Positions 36,015 through 45,329 of a stretch of 64,000 nucleotides of DNA are shown piece after piece (positions within the stretch are counted from its first letter, which is position 1; every line of letters begins with the position of its first letter). The notes under the pieces are model-generated. The model had not been told where the DNA came from. It saw only the letters and a program-made list of their open reading frames with translations, and searched no databases. This DNA comes from DASSUW01 sp963806395 (GTDB lineage Bacteria; Actinomycetota; Thermoleophilia; Solirubrobacterales; Solirubrobacteraceae), in NCBI GenBank assembly GCA_963806395.1, contig CAWDYI010000009.1:186001-250000 (forward strand). Direction: 5' to 3'. The translations under genes were made by a program, and so were the position numbers.

Positions 36015-36129
36015 CTCCGTCACGTCGAACCGAGGCGCGGGATACCGTCGAGACGCGGCTGGCGGTACCGCCAGCGATACGGCAGGCGACCTCCAGGAGG
36101 CCGCCGAAATCCCATGGGGGGAAGACGTA

Positions 36130-37155
36130 ATGCAGAAGCGCAGACGGAGTCCGCGAGCGCTCGTCGTCGTGGTGGCAGCCATCGCCCTGGTCCTGGGTCT
36201 CGGTGGCGCGGTCGTCGCGGCTGCGCCGACGGCGGGCGGGAAACATCAGAAGGCCGCACACGGTCAGAAGGCAGGTCACGACGACCGGCGCGATCGCGGC
36301 GGGCGTCACAGCATCTCCGACGACGAGATCTCGATCCAGCTGTGGAACTTCGCCGCGTACGTGGGCTTCGGCACCGACGCTGCCACGCAGGCACGGCTCG
36401 ACGAGGTCCTGCGACGGCTCAGCGCGATCGGCTATCGCAACGTGGAGCCGTTCACGTTCAACGGCCTGACCGCCGCGCAGTTCAAGGCCCTGCTGGACAA
36501 GTACCACCTCAAGGCGCCCTCGCGCCACGGTGACGTGTCGATCACCAACTTCGCGACGACGCTGGCAGACTCGAGGACGCTGCGCCAGAAGTACGTGGGC
36601 TCCGGCGGATTCCCGTCACCGGGAATCAACCCGACGAACCCGCCCGCCAACACCAATGGCTACGAGAACACGCTGGCCACGGCAATCGTGATGAACGAGC
36701 TGGGCCGGCGCTCGGTGCGCAACGGGACCGGAAAGTTCTACGGCCACAACCACCAGGGCGAGTTCCGCACGAAGTACGCCGACCCGGCGACCGGCGAGAT
36801 GAAGAGCGCGTGGCAGATCCTGGTCGAGAACACCGACCGGCGCTACGTCACCTTCCAGCTCGACGTTCTGTGGGCCACCGACGGCGGCGCCGATCCCGTC
36901 GCCCTGCTCCGTCGTTTCGGGAATCGGATCTTCGCGCTCCACGTCAAGGACGGGATCGATGTCGCGGACCCGGCCAACGCCACGCCCGTCCCCATGGGCC
37001 AGGGTGAGATGGTGTTCGAGCCGATCCTGCGCGCGGCCGAAGGCCACGTGAAGTACTACATCTACGAGCAGGATCCGCCCTTCGGCGATCCCGCCTTCGA
37101 TCCGTTCGCGTCCGCCAAGGCGGGCTTCGACTACCTCGACCGCGTCCGGTTCTGA
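36130..37155 (+). CDS. exported TIM-barrel sugar isomerase/epimerase-like protein
   Basis: Xylose isomerase-like TIM-barrel protein of 341 residues with an export signal (MQKRRRSPRALVVVVAAIAL, cleaved near AAAPTAGG). A short His/Lys/Asp-rich linker precedes the barrel. Barrel motifs include QLWNFAAYVGFG, GYRNVEPFTFNGLTAAQFK, LKAPSRHGDV, GKFYGHNHQGEF (metal His) and TFQLDVLWATDGGADPVALL (Asp), FALHVKDGID (His) and YIYEQDPP. Homologues annotated sugar phosphate isomerase/epimerase include exported 3-keto-glycoside lyases and epimerases. GGGGGGAAG lies 5 nt before ATG. Regulon element A and a downstream terminator make it a single-gene unit. Confidence 0.85.
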   Translation: MQKRRRSPRALVVVVAAIALVLGLGGAVVAAAPTAGGKHQKAAHGQKAGHDDRRDRGGRHSISDDEISIQLWNFAAYVGFGTDAATQARLDEVLRRLSAIGYRNVEPFTFNGLTAAQFKALLDKYHLKAPSRHGDVSITNFATTLADSRTLRQKYVGSGGFPSPGINPTNPPANTNGYENTLATAIVMNELGRRSVRNGTGKFYGHNHQGEFRTKYADPATGEMKSAWQILVENTDRRYVTFQLDVLWATDGGADPVALLRRFGNRIFALHVKDGIDVADPANATPVPMGQGEMVFEPILRAAEGHVKYYIYEQDPPFGDPAFDPFASAKAGFDYLDRVRF

Positions 37156-37164
37156 TCGCTCGGT

Positions 37165-37192
37165 TTGGCGGGGCCGTTCGCGGCCCCGCCAA
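37165..37192 (+). terminator. hairpin after the TIM-barrel gene
   Basis: A perfect 11-bp stem: TTGGCGGGGCC (37165-37175), loop GTTCGC, GGCCCCGCCAA (37182-37192). It lies 10 nt after the TGA of the TIM-barrel gene and before the convergent glpX relic. Confidence 0.75.
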
Positions 37193-37210
37193 CCGCGAGG
37201 TGATCGGATC

Positions 37211-38070
37211 AGGTTGGACTTGCTCGAGTGATGGCGGACGTTGATCTCGAGCACCGCTCCTGACCTGGAGCGCATGGACAGCGACTGGTGAGGACCCGAT
37301 CCAGGTCGTACTCCTGCGCAAGCGCCGCCGACCTCTCGTTCGCGTCGCGGGCATGCAGCCGGCCGAACAACTCGCCGTCCAGACAGCGCAGCGCACACGC
37401 GGCGATGACGCCCTCCGGGGTGCGCCGGTCCCCACCAGGAGGTCGAACAGGTCTCGTCGCTCGCCGCCAGGATGACCCCGGCCATATCGCCGTCGAGGAC
37501 GTACTTGATCCGCGCCCCGGCCGCAAGCACCCACCCGATCAGCTCCTGGTGGCGCGGGCGGTCGAGGGAGGATCGCGACGGTCAAGTCCTCAGGCTGCCT
37601 GCCCTTGGCGCGCGCGATCCGGCGCGCGTTGTCCTCGATCGGCGCCTCGAAGCGACCGCGTCCGCCACATCTCCCACGACCGCGAGCGTCTCCATCTAGA
37701 CGCAGGGGCCCGGATCGAACATCGTGCCGCGCTCCGACACGGCGAGGACCGCCAGGGCGTCAGGGAGGTTCTTCGCCGTCAGCGTCGTCCCGCCGGCCGG
37801 ATCGACCGCGACGTCCACCTGCGGCTCGCCGCCCGCACCCACGCGCTCGCCGTTGTAGAGCATCGGTGCCTCGTCCTTCTCGCCGTCCCCGATCAGCACG
37901 ATGCCGTCCATCGCGATGTGGCCGAGGGCCGGCCGCATCGCATCGACCGCGGCCTGGTCGACGCGTTCTTTGTCGCCGCGGCCGGCGTGGCTGGCGGCCG
38001 CCATGGCGCCCGCCTCGGTGACCCGGACCAGTTCTAACGCGAGGTTGCGGTCCGGGTCACCGAGTGACAT
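37211..38070 (-). pseudogene. glpX: class II fructose-1,6-bisphosphatase (glpX) pseudogene
   Basis: Relic of GlpX. The N-terminal 120 residues are sound: MSLGDPDRNLALELVRVTEA, AAASHAGRGDKERVDQAAVDAMR, MDGIVLIGDGEKDEAPMLYN, VDVAVDPAGGTTLTAKNLPD and ERGTMFDPGPCV. The frame then meets TAG where family members have Tyr (VYME). Beyond it, fragments in changing frames remain: FEAPIEDNARRIARAKGRQP, LDRPRHQELIGWVLAAGARI, KYVLDGDMAGVILAA, TPEGVIAACALRCLDGELFG and YDLDRVLT. The segment that should hold FFAATGITDGDLL is missing, and MRSRSGAVLEINVRHH follows. A nonsense change, frameshifts and lost sequence together argue for real decay. Confidence 0.78.
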
Positions 38071-38080
38071 GCGGTATCTA

Positions 38081-40300
38081 CTACTGACCCTGGTTCGTCG
38101 GCGGAGCGGCGGGCACCAGCCGCACCTCGGCGCTGCCCTGCTGCGGCGGCTCGCCGCCGCCCGGGTTGTCCGAGTACGTCGCCACGAACACGGCGCTGAG
38201 GTTCGAAGCGCCGGCGTGGGACGTGTCGATCGGCACCGTGAAGTCGCCCTCACACCCGGTCGTCGACGTCTGCGGATGCCCGTGCGACTCGTGGCCGAGG
38301 ATGTAGGCCACGCTGACGCGCGCGCAGTCGACCGGCTGGTCGTCGGTCACGGTCACCGTGAAGTGGACCGTGTCGCCGAACCGGAACACGTCGGTCGGCG
38401 GGGTTGTGTCAACGACGCGGAGCTGCACCACCGGCGCCTGGTTGCCGACGGTGACGCGGACCTGCCACGACGCCGAGCGCCCGGTCGGATCCGTCACGCG
38501 GAGCGTGGCCTCATAGACGCCGCGCGCCGTGTAGGTATGCGTCGGGTTCGCCACGCGGGAGTCCACCGTCCCGTTGGAGTCGAAGTCCCACGCGTAGGCC
38601 AGGCGGTCGCCGTTGGCGTCCTCCGTGCCGGCGCTCGAGAACTGGACCGTGTGCGGCGCGGTCGGTCCCGGCGGACGGCGTCGCCGACGCCCGCACGACC
38701 GGCGTGTACTGGCCGCCGCGGACATAGTCGATCCGCGCCAGCTGCGCCGCGGGCAGCTCCGCGAAGTAGCCGGTGCCGTACTCGAGCGCATAGAGCGCAT
38801 TGTCCGGACCGAACTCCATGTCCATCGGGTTGTCCAGCACGATGCTGGGGGTCTGGCCGGCGGTCCCCGCCTGCTCGCCCAGCAGGTGGTGGATGGCGAC
38901 GAGCTGGTTGCCGTTCGGGCGGTTCAGCTCGAAGACCTTCGCGTAGTCCCGCGTCCACTCGTAGAAGAGCGGCTGCCCCGCGAACACGCGCGGCCACCGG
39001 AACGCCGACTCGATCTGTCCGTCGAACTGCATCGCCGGACCGCCCATCGGCCCGATGCCGTTGCCCGGCCCGCCCGGGTCGGGGGTGTCGTTGAACAGCT
39101 CCGGGAACAGGTCGCTGCCAGTGCTGTACGAGTACCACGACGTCCGGCCAGCACGACCGCCGGCAGCCGGCGCAGGCCGGTGTTGTTGCGCGAGTCGTTG
39201 GTCGGCGCGTTGCAGTTGAACTCGTCGCCCGACTGCGGCGCATCCGGCGTGAAGTCGAAGTCGACGTACGGCTTGTCCGGCGTGATGCAGAACGGCCAGC
39301 CGAAGTTGACCGGCCGGCGGACGATCATCCACCTGCCGATGCCCTCGGGGCCCTTTGCCGGATCCGCCGCCTGGGCGTCGGGCGAGTAGTCCCCGACGTA
39401 GACGTGCCCGTTCTCCCGGTTGACCGCGAAGCGGAACGGGTTGCGGAAGCCCATCGCGTAGATTTCGGGACGGGTCTGCGCCTGGCCCTGCCGGAACAGG
39501 TTGCCCTGCGGGACGCTGTACCCGCCGTTCTCCCGGACGCGGATGCGCAGGAGCTTGCCGCGGAGGTCGTTCGTGTTGCCGGACGTGCGCCGGGAGTCGA
39601 ACGCCGGATTGCGCGTCACCCGATCGTCGAGCGGCGCGTACCCCGCCGACTGGAACGGGTTCGTGTCGTCGCCCGTCGACAGGAACAGGTTGCCCTGGCC
39701 GTCGAAGTCGATCTGGCCGCCGACATGGCAGCAGATGCCGCGCGACATCGGCACGCGGAGGATCTCCTGCTCGGTCGCGAAGTCGAGCCGGCTGCTCTGG
39801 AACTTGAAGCGCGACAGCAGGGCGTACCCGTTGAACAGCGCCAGCCGCTCCCGGTCGAAGTCCGTCGTGAGGTTCTCCGGGGCGTCACCCTCGTTGATGC
39901 CGGTGCCGAGTACGTCCGTCGGGGTGTTCAGCTTCGGCGAGTAGTAGACGTAGACCCAGCGGTTGTCCTCGAACTGCGGGTCGATGGCGATGCCCTGGAC
40001 GCCCTCCTCGTCGTGCTGATAAAGCCCGTGCGGGGCGTCCTTCATGTCGGTGACGATGTTGTTGGTCCCGTTCCTCGGGTTGTGCAGGCGGATCTCGCCC
40101 GTGCGGGCGGCGTGCAGCACGCGGCCGTCCGGAAGCACCGCGAGGCTCATGGGCTCGCCGGGACGATCGTTCAGGGTGACCTTCTGGAACCGCGACTGGT
40201 CCGGGAACTGCGCGGCCGCGGCGGATGGCAGCGCCGCGGCGGCGGCGAGGGTCACGGCGACCGCCGCCAGGCGCCTCATCGGGGTGGCCAGGGCCGTCAC
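38081..40300 (-). CDS. secreted PQQ-dependent sugar dehydrogenase with PKD domain (frameshifted)
   Basis: Soluble glucose/aldose dehydrogenase-like (GSDH) beta-propeller with a C-terminal PKD domain, about 735 residues. The signal peptide is MRRLAAVAVTLAAAAALPSA. Propeller motifs are GEPMSLAVLPDGRVLHAART, ATEQEILRVPMSRGICCHVG, IDFDGQGNLFLSTGDDTNPF, NTNDLRGKLLRIRV, RPEIYAMGFRNPFRFAV, NPMDMEFGPDNALYALEYGT. The PKD domain has YAWDFDSNGTVDSRVANPTH. Frameshifts lie near 39150 and 38670. GTG at 40300 has GGGGAGG 5 nt upstream and overlaps the stop of a leader ORF. It is a paralogue of the ThuA-GSDH protein at 48.0-52.3 kb. Oxidation of sugars outside the cell with PQQ is inferred from the family. 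Confidence 0.82.
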
Positions 40301-40428
40301 GTCGTCCTCCCCTTTCGCGCGGCGGACGCGTTGCCGCCGGCTTCCGTGGTCGTATAGGGCCTGCGCCGGAATGCGACCTCCGCGGCGCCAAGAAGCGAAC
40401 GCCGCCTGTGCGTCTGCACGTCCCCCAT
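40297..40428 (-). CDS. leader ORF coupled to the PQQ sugar dehydrogenase
   Basis: A 43-codon ORF, MGDVQTHRRRSLLGAAEVAF and onward, with a strong GGAGGAGG 5 nt before its ATG. Its TGA overlaps the GTG start of the dehydrogenase gene (GTGA). The ribosome binding site is better than that of many full genes here. It lies 90 nt downstream of regulon element B. The RRRSLLG stretch resembles a Tat motif but no hydrophobic segment follows. A coupling or regulatory leader is more likely than a stable protein. Confidence 0.45.
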   Translation of the reverse strand: MGDVQTHRRRSLLGAAEVAFRRRPYTTTEAGGNASAARKGRTT

Positions 40429-40696
40429 CGAAACCTCCTCCGCTCGACCCGCCACGACCCGCCAGGGGTCGAGGCACCCCGACCATCAAACGCCGCGCGG
40501 TTCATGCTGTCACGGAATGTGAGCGAACCTTGACATTGACCGGGATCGCAAGTCCGAAACGGCCGTCGCCCGCCGCCGGCGATGCAGCGGCGGCTGAGGC
40601 TCGGTCGCCGTCGTCAGCCCGAGGCAGGTACTGACGAGGCGACGCCGCGACGGAGGTTCGACGGATGCGGCGCACGTCTGGTTGAGCTGACGGGGG
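40429..40696. other. intergenic region between ROK kinase and leader ORF
   Basis: Holds regulon element B (40518-40535) and probably the promoter for the leader ORF and dehydrogenase on the minus strand. I saw no other gene, repeat or hairpin in it. Confidence 0.5.
40518..40535 (-). promoter_or_regulatory. regulon element B (upstream of PQQ dehydrogenase leader)
   Basis: On the minus strand: TGTCAAGGTTCGCTCACA followed by TTCCGTGACAG. Identical to element D over 18 bp and differing from C at one position. It is 90 nt before the leader ORF start and points towards it. Confidence 0.75.
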
Positions 40697-41674
40697 TCAT
40701 CGCACCTCCGTCGGAACCGATGAGGCCGACTGCGCGATGCCGCGCCAGGTGAGCACCGCCATTCCTCGCCCGCCCGCTTCCGCGCCGAGCTCCGCCGGCA
40801 CGATCGCCGGCGCGCGGCCGAACGGCAGCCGCCGCGCGACGCGTCGCTTCAGCGGGTCGAACAGCCGGTCACCCGCCGCGGCGAGCCCTCCGCCGATCAC
40901 GACCCGCTCCGGGTCGAGCAGGACGATGGCGTCGGCAAGCGAGACTGCGAGCGCGTCGATCGCCTGATCCCAGATCCGGCGGGCCGGCTCAGCTCCGGCG
41001 ACTGCCCGCGCGACCAATACGTCAGCGTCGATCTCATCCCCGCCGGTGGCGGCCGAGTAGAGGCGCCGCATGCCGCCGGCGGACGCGTACGCCTCCAGAT
41101 GGCCACGGACGCCGCATCCGCACCGGGGCCCTTCAGGATCGATCGTCATGTGGCCCATCTCCCCGGCGGTGGCGTGCATCCCGCTGTAGGGCCTCCCGTC
41201 GACCACGACGGCTGCGCCGATGCCCGTGCCCATGGCGACGAAGAGGTGGTCGCCGACGCCGCGCCCGCTGCCCAGTGCGGCCTCGCCTGAAGCGGCCGCG
41301 CGCACGTCGTGCGTGATGAACACCTGGAGCCCGGTTCGCGCCACGGCCATCTCACGAAGCGGCACGTCGCGCCAGCCCAGGTTCGGTGCGTCCAAAACGA
41401 CCCCTCGACGCTCGTCGACCGGCCCCGGCACGGCGACGCCGATGCCTGCCAACCCGCGCGCCCCGTGGCGGCGCGTCCCTTCATCCACGAGGTCGTCGAT
41501 CAGGCACAGAATCGCCTCGAGCACGGCCTCAGGACCCTCGTCCGGGCTCGTGTTCCGCCGGTCGCGCAGGAACAACGTGCCGCTGCGGTCCGAAAGCGCA
41601 CCCTTGAGCGTCGTGCCCCCCACATCGACGACCGCCACGTACGAGTCCTCACCTTGGGCGCCCGGCGGCGGCAT
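40697..41674 (-). CDS. ROK family sugar kinase
   Basis: ROK kinase of 325 residues. The ATP-binding phosphate loop is AVVDVGGTTLKGALSD. The sugar-binding and catalytic region is NLGWRDVPLREMAV with ITHDVRAAASGEAALGSGRG and MGTGIGAAVVVDGRPYSG, and ATAGEMGHMTIDPEG. The zinc motif is CGCGVRGHLEAYAS, with the third family Cys (CxCGxxGCxE) replaced by His. No DNA-binding domain is present, so it is a kinase and not a NagC-type repressor. It follows the ABC binding-protein gene on the same strand, so phosphorylation of the imported sugar is likely. Confidence 0.9.
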   Translation of the reverse strand: MPPPGAQGEDSYVAVVDVGGTTLKGALSDRSGTLFLRDRRNTSPDEGPEAVLEAILCLIDDLVDEGTRRHGARGLAGIGVAVPGPVDERRGVVLDAPNLGWRDVPLREMAVARTGLQVFITHDVRAAASGEAALGSGRGVGDHLFVAMGTGIGAAVVVDGRPYSGMHATAGEMGHMTIDPEGPRCGCGVRGHLEAYASAGGMRRLYSAATGGDEIDADVLVARAVAGAEPARRIWDQAIDALAVSLADAIVLLDPERVVIGGGLAAAGDRLFDPLKRRVARRLPFGRAPAIVPAELGAEAGGRGMAVLTWRGIAQSASSVPTEVR

Positions 41675-41709
41675 CTATCCATCGCTCCTGAGGTCGATGA
41701 GAGAACCGG

Positions 41710-41742
41710 CCCGCCGGGCGCCGCGCGAAAGCGCCCGACGGG
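41710..41742 (-). terminator. hairpin between binding-protein gene and ROK kinase
   Basis: CCCGCCGGGCGC (41710-41721) pairs with GCGCCCGACGGG (41731-41742) with one mismatch, and the loop is CGCGCGAAA. Located just after the binding-protein stop. It could end the transcript partly or protect the upstream mRNA, raising binding-protein output relative to the kinase. Confidence 0.5.
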
Positions 41743-41754
41743 TGGTCGCCTCGG

Positions 41755-42777
41755 CTAGTAGCCGAGCTCCATGACGGAGTCGACGTTGTCCTTCGTGACC
41801 GTCGTGGCGGTCACCGTGATCTTGCTCGGCACCTCAGGCTCGGCGAGGTCCGACAGCCCCGCGTCGTTGGCGATCAGGCGAGCCAGGTTGATCGCCGAGG
41901 ACGACATCGACGGGTTGTAGAGGAACGTCGCCCGGTAGAGGCCGCCCTTCTTGATCTGCTCCATGGCCGCCTTCGAGCCGCCGGCGCCGGTGAGGAACAT
42001 CTCTTCCTCGCGGCCCGCGTTCTGGATCGCTGCCACGACGCCCTCGGCCATGTCGTCGTCGTGCGTGTAGACGCCACCGATGTCCTTCTGCGCCTGGAGG
42101 ATGTTCTCCATCACGGACAGGCCCTTGTCGGGCAGGAAGTCGGCCGGCTGGCTGGCGACGATCTTGATGCCGCCCTTGCATCGCCGCTGGAGCGCGTCCT
42201 TGAAGCCCTTCGAGCGGTCCTCGGTCACCGAGATCCCCGCGATGCCCTGGATCTCGACCACGTTGCCGGAGCACTTGAGCTCGTCGGCGAAGTAGTTGCC
42301 GGCGGTGTAGCCGATGCCGTAGTTGTCGCCGGTGATGAGCGTGCGATAGGCGCCCGCCTCCGCGAACTCGCGGTCGACGTTGACGACCGGGATACCGGCC
42401 TCCATCGCCTTCAACGCCACCGGTGTGAGGGCGTCGCCCTCGTTCGGCAGGATGACGAGCGCGTCCGGCTTCCCGGCGATCAGCGTCTCGATCTGGTCTG
42501 CCTGCGCGGCCGAGTCGGTCACGCCCTCGGCGAGCTTGAGAGTGACGCCCTCGAGCTCCTCGGCCTGCTGGCGCGCGTTGTCGGTGATCGCGGCCATCCA
42601 GCCGTGATCGGCCCCCGGAGCGCTGAAGGCGATCGTGACCGGCTTCGACTGGGCGGGAGTGCCCTTCTTCTGCTTGATGGTGCTGCCTTCACCGCCACCG
42701 CTGTCGTCTTCCCCGCAGGCAGCAAGGCCGACCGCCAAGGCAATGCAAAGGGGGACGACAAGATGCTTGATGGACAC
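41755..42777 (-). CDS. ribose-type ABC transporter substrate-binding lipoprotein
   Basis: Sugar-binding lipoprotein of 340 residues (Peripla_BP_4 type). The signal is VSIKHLVVPLCIALAVGLAAC with the lipobox LAAC, then an acidic/Gly linker. Core motifs are VTIAFSAPGADHGWMAAITD, QIETLIAGKPDALVILPNEG, AGIPVVNVDREFAEAG, VVEIQGIAGISVTEDRSKGF and VYTHDDDMAEGVVAAIQNAG. GTG start with GGAGGAG upstream. It is the last of the three transporter genes, downstream of the permease. Binds a monosaccharide or similar; identity unknown. Confidence 0.9.
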   Translation of the reverse strand: MSIKHLVVPLCIALAVGLAACGEDDSGGGEGSTIKQKKGTPAQSKPVTIAFSAPGADHGWMAAITDNARQQAEELEGVTLKLAEGVTDSAAQADQIETLIAGKPDALVILPNEGDALTPVALKAMEAGIPVVNVDREFAEAGAYRTLITGDNYGIGYTAGNYFADELKCSGNVVEIQGIAGISVTEDRSKGFKDALQRRCKGGIKIVASQPADFLPDKGLSVMENILQAQKDIGGVYTHDDDMAEGVVAAIQNAGREEEMFLTGAGGSKAAMEQIKKGGLYRATFLYNPSMSSSAINLARLIANDAGLSDLAEPEVPSKITVTATTVTKDNVDSVMELGY

Positions 42778-42834
42778 GGGTACTCCTCCTCATTTCGTGG
42801 ACAAGGTCTTCACTGGTGCTGCGAGGCTTGCTTC

Positions 42835-43806
42835 CTACGTTTGCCTGCGTTGGAGCAGGACGGCGGCGACGATGATCACCCCCTTGGTGATCAGCTGGAT
42901 CTCCACCGCCAGGTCCATCAACGTCATGAGGTTGAAGATCAGCGCGAAGGTGAGGACGCCCAGCACGGTGCCGACGATCGTCGCCCGGCCGCCGGCCAGC
43001 GCCGTGCCGCCGATCACGACCGCGGCGATCGCGTCGAGCTCGTAGAGATTGCCGATCACCGGGGAGGCGCTCGAGAGCCGGCCGGACACCAGGATCGCGG
43101 CGAACGCGACGCAGATGCCGCTGATCACGTAGACGCTGAAGATGATCCGCGAGACCTTCACGCCCGCGATCCGTGCCGCTTCGCGGTTCCCGCCGACGGC
43201 GACCACATGGCGGCCGTAGCTCGTCCGGTTGAGCAGGATCCAGCCGCCGACGGCGACGGCCAGGAACACGAGCACCGCGGACGGGACGCCGACGATGTCG
43301 CCGTTGCCGAACCAGCGCACGCCTTCCAGCTCGAAGATCGAGATCGGGGTCTTGTCGCTGATATAGAGCGCCAGGCCGCGAGCCATCGCGAACATCGCGA
43401 GCGTGGCGATGAAGGGCACGACCTTCCCGTAGGCGATCAGGCCGGCGTTGATGCCGCCTAGCAGAATGCCCATCCCGAGGGCTCCGAGCAGGAACGCGAC
43501 GCTGCCCGACTCGGCGAACTGTCCGCCTGCGACGGCGGCCGCGGCCACCATCGAGCCGACCGACAGGTCGATCCCGCCGGTGGCGATCACGAACGTCATG
43601 CCGATGGCCAGCACGCCGATGACGGAGCTCTGGCGCAGGACGTTGAGGATGTTGTCCTTCGTCGGGAAGACGTCGGGCTCGAGGACCGCGCCTGCGATCA
43701 GCAGGACGATCACGACTCCGACGAGCGTGTACTCCTGCAACTCGATCCGGCTGGCCGACAGCCCGAACGGGAGGCGCCGGCCGGCGGCTTCGGGAACAGT
43801 GGTCAT
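42835..43806 (-). CDS. ribose-type ABC transporter permease
   Basis: RbsC-like permease of 323 residues with about eight to ten helices. Signature segments are MTFVIATGGIDLSVGSMVAA and AVGGNREAARIAGVKVSRI, with ELDAIAAVVIGGTALAGGRA near the C-terminus. The ATG overlaps the stop of the ATPase gene (ATGA). Part of the Gfo/Idh-ATPase-permease-binding protein-ROK operon. Confidence 0.9.
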   Translation of the reverse strand: MTTVPEAAGRRLPFGLSASRIELQEYTLVGVVIVLLIAGAVLEPDVFPTKDNILNVLRQSSVIGVLAIGMTFVIATGGIDLSVGSMVAAAAVAGGQFAESGSVAFLLGALGMGILLGGINAGLIAYGKVVPFIATLAMFAMARGLALYISDKTPISIFELEGVRWFGNGDIVGVPSAVLVFLAVAVGGWILLNRTSYGRHVVAVGGNREAARIAGVKVSRIIFSVYVISGICVAFAAILVSGRLSSASPVIGNLYELDAIAAVVIGGTALAGGRATIVGTVLGVLTFALIFNLMTLMDLAVEIQLITKGVIIVAAVLLQRRQT

Positions 43807-45329
43807 CGGATCTCCTCCGGGACGGACTCGGGATGGGTGACGGCATGGCGCAGGAGCTCGAACTCGGTCGCCTTCTCACCCGGGACCTCGGCGACCAGCT
43901 CGCCCTCGCGCATGACGAGGATGCGCGTGCACAGGCCGATCAGCTCAGGCAGCTCGGACGACACGACGAGCACGCCCTTGCCGGCCTTGGCCAGGTCGGT
44001 GATCAGGCGGTAGATCTCGGCTTTGGCGCCCACGTCCACGCCGCGTGTGGGCTCGTCGAACAGCAGCACCTTGCAGTGGCGCATCAGCCACCGCGCGAGC
44101 ACCACCTTCTGCTGATTGCCACCCGACAGCTCCCGCGCCAGCGCGCGCGGATCGTCCGGTTTGGTGTTGAGCTCCCGCAGCACGGGGCCCGCCGCGCGGC
44201 GTTCGGCACGTGGGCTCAGCAGCCCGCGGCGCCGGTAGGCACCCACGTCGGCCAGCGTGACGTTGCTGGCCAGCGACCACCCGAGCAGCAGGCCCTGCGA
44301 CTTGCGGTCCTCCGGCGCGAGGCCGAGCCCGGCCGCGATCGCCGCGTCGGGACGGCCGCCCGGCAGCTTCTTGCCGTCGACGACGACCTCGCCCTCGTCG
44401 GCCGAGTCGAGGCCGTAGATCAGCCGCAGCAGCTCGGTGCGGCCCGCGCCGACCAGGCCGCCGATGCCGACGACCTCGCCTGCGTGGACGTGCAGCGACG
44501 CCGGCTTGACGTCCGGGAACCGCCCGAGGCCTCTCACCTCGAGCAGCACGTCGCCACCGCGCTTCGCGCGCGCCGGGTACAGCTGGCCGACCTTGCGGCC
44601 GACCATGTGCTCCACCAACGCGTCCTGCGGCGTGTCGGCGGGCAGCCCGACCGCCACGGTCCGCCCGTCGGAGAGCACGGTCACCCGGTCGCCGATCCGC
44701 TTGACCTCGTCGAGGCGGTGGGAGATGTAGATCACGCCCACTCCCTCGGCCGTGAGCCGCCGGACGACCCCGAACAGCGTCTCGATCTCGTGGTCGTCGA
44801 GGATCGCGGACGGCTCGTCCATGATCAGCAGCCGGATCTTGCGCGACAGCGCGCGAGCGATCGAGACGATCTGCTGCCCTGCCGGCCGCAACGAGCGCAC
44901 CCTCGCCGTCGGCGAGATGTTCGAGTGATCGAGACGCTCGAGCAGCTCCGCGGTCTCCCTGCGCATCGCGCTCCGGTCCAGCATCCCTCCGCGGCGAATC
45001 TCGTGGCCCAGGAACACGCTCTCGGCGACCGTCAGATCCTCGACGAGGTCGAGCTCCTGATAGATCGTCCCGACGCCGCGCGCCATCGACTCCGACGGCT
45101 CGCCGGTCGGCAGCGGCTCTCCCTGGACGAGGATCTCGCCCTCCGACGGCGCCACCGCCCCTGAGACGCACTTGATCAGCGTCGACTTCCCGGCTCCGTT
45201 GGGGCCGAGCAGGACGTGCACCTCCCCGGGGAGAACGTCGAAGTCGACGCCGTCGAGTGCGCGCACGCCCGGGTACTGCTTCGCGATGTTGCGCACCTCC
45301 AGAACGGGGACGACGCTCGCGTCGCTCAT
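43803..45329 (-). CDS. ribose-type ABC transporter ATP-binding protein
   Basis: Duplicated RbsA-type ATPase of 508 residues. First cassette: VLLGPNGAGKSTLIKCVSGA (Walker A), LRPAGQQIVSIARALSRKIR and LLIMDEPSAILDD (Walker B). Second cassette: GIGGLVGAGRTELLRLIYGL (degenerate Walker A), ELSGGNQQKVVLARWLMRHC (signature) and LLFDEPTRGVDVGAKAEIYR. Degeneracy of one site is normal in this family. The ATG overlaps the stop of the Gfo/Idh gene and its stop overlaps the permease start. Confidence 0.92.
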   Translation of the reverse strand: MSDASVVPVLEVRNIAKQYPGVRALDGVDFDVLPGEVHVLLGPNGAGKSTLIKCVSGAVAPSEGEILVQGEPLPTGEPSESMARGVGTIYQELDLVEDLTVAESVFLGHEIRRGGMLDRSAMRRETAELLERLDHSNISPTARVRSLRPAGQQIVSIARALSRKIRLLIMDEPSAILDDHEIETLFGVVRRLTAEGVGVIYISHRLDEVKRIGDRVTVLSDGRTVAVGLPADTPQDALVEHMVGRKVGQLYPARAKRGGDVLLEVRGLGRFPDVKPASLHVHAGEVVGIGGLVGAGRTELLRLIYGLDSADEGEVVVDGKKLPGGRPDAAIAAGLGLAPEDRKSQGLLLGWSLASNVTLADVGAYRRRGLLSPRAERRAAGPVLRELNTKPDDPRALARELSGGNQQKVVLARWLMRHCKVLLFDEPTRGVDVGAKAEIYRLITDLAKAGKGVLVVSSELPELIGLCTRILVMREGELVAEVPGEKATEFELLRHAVTHPESVPEEIR

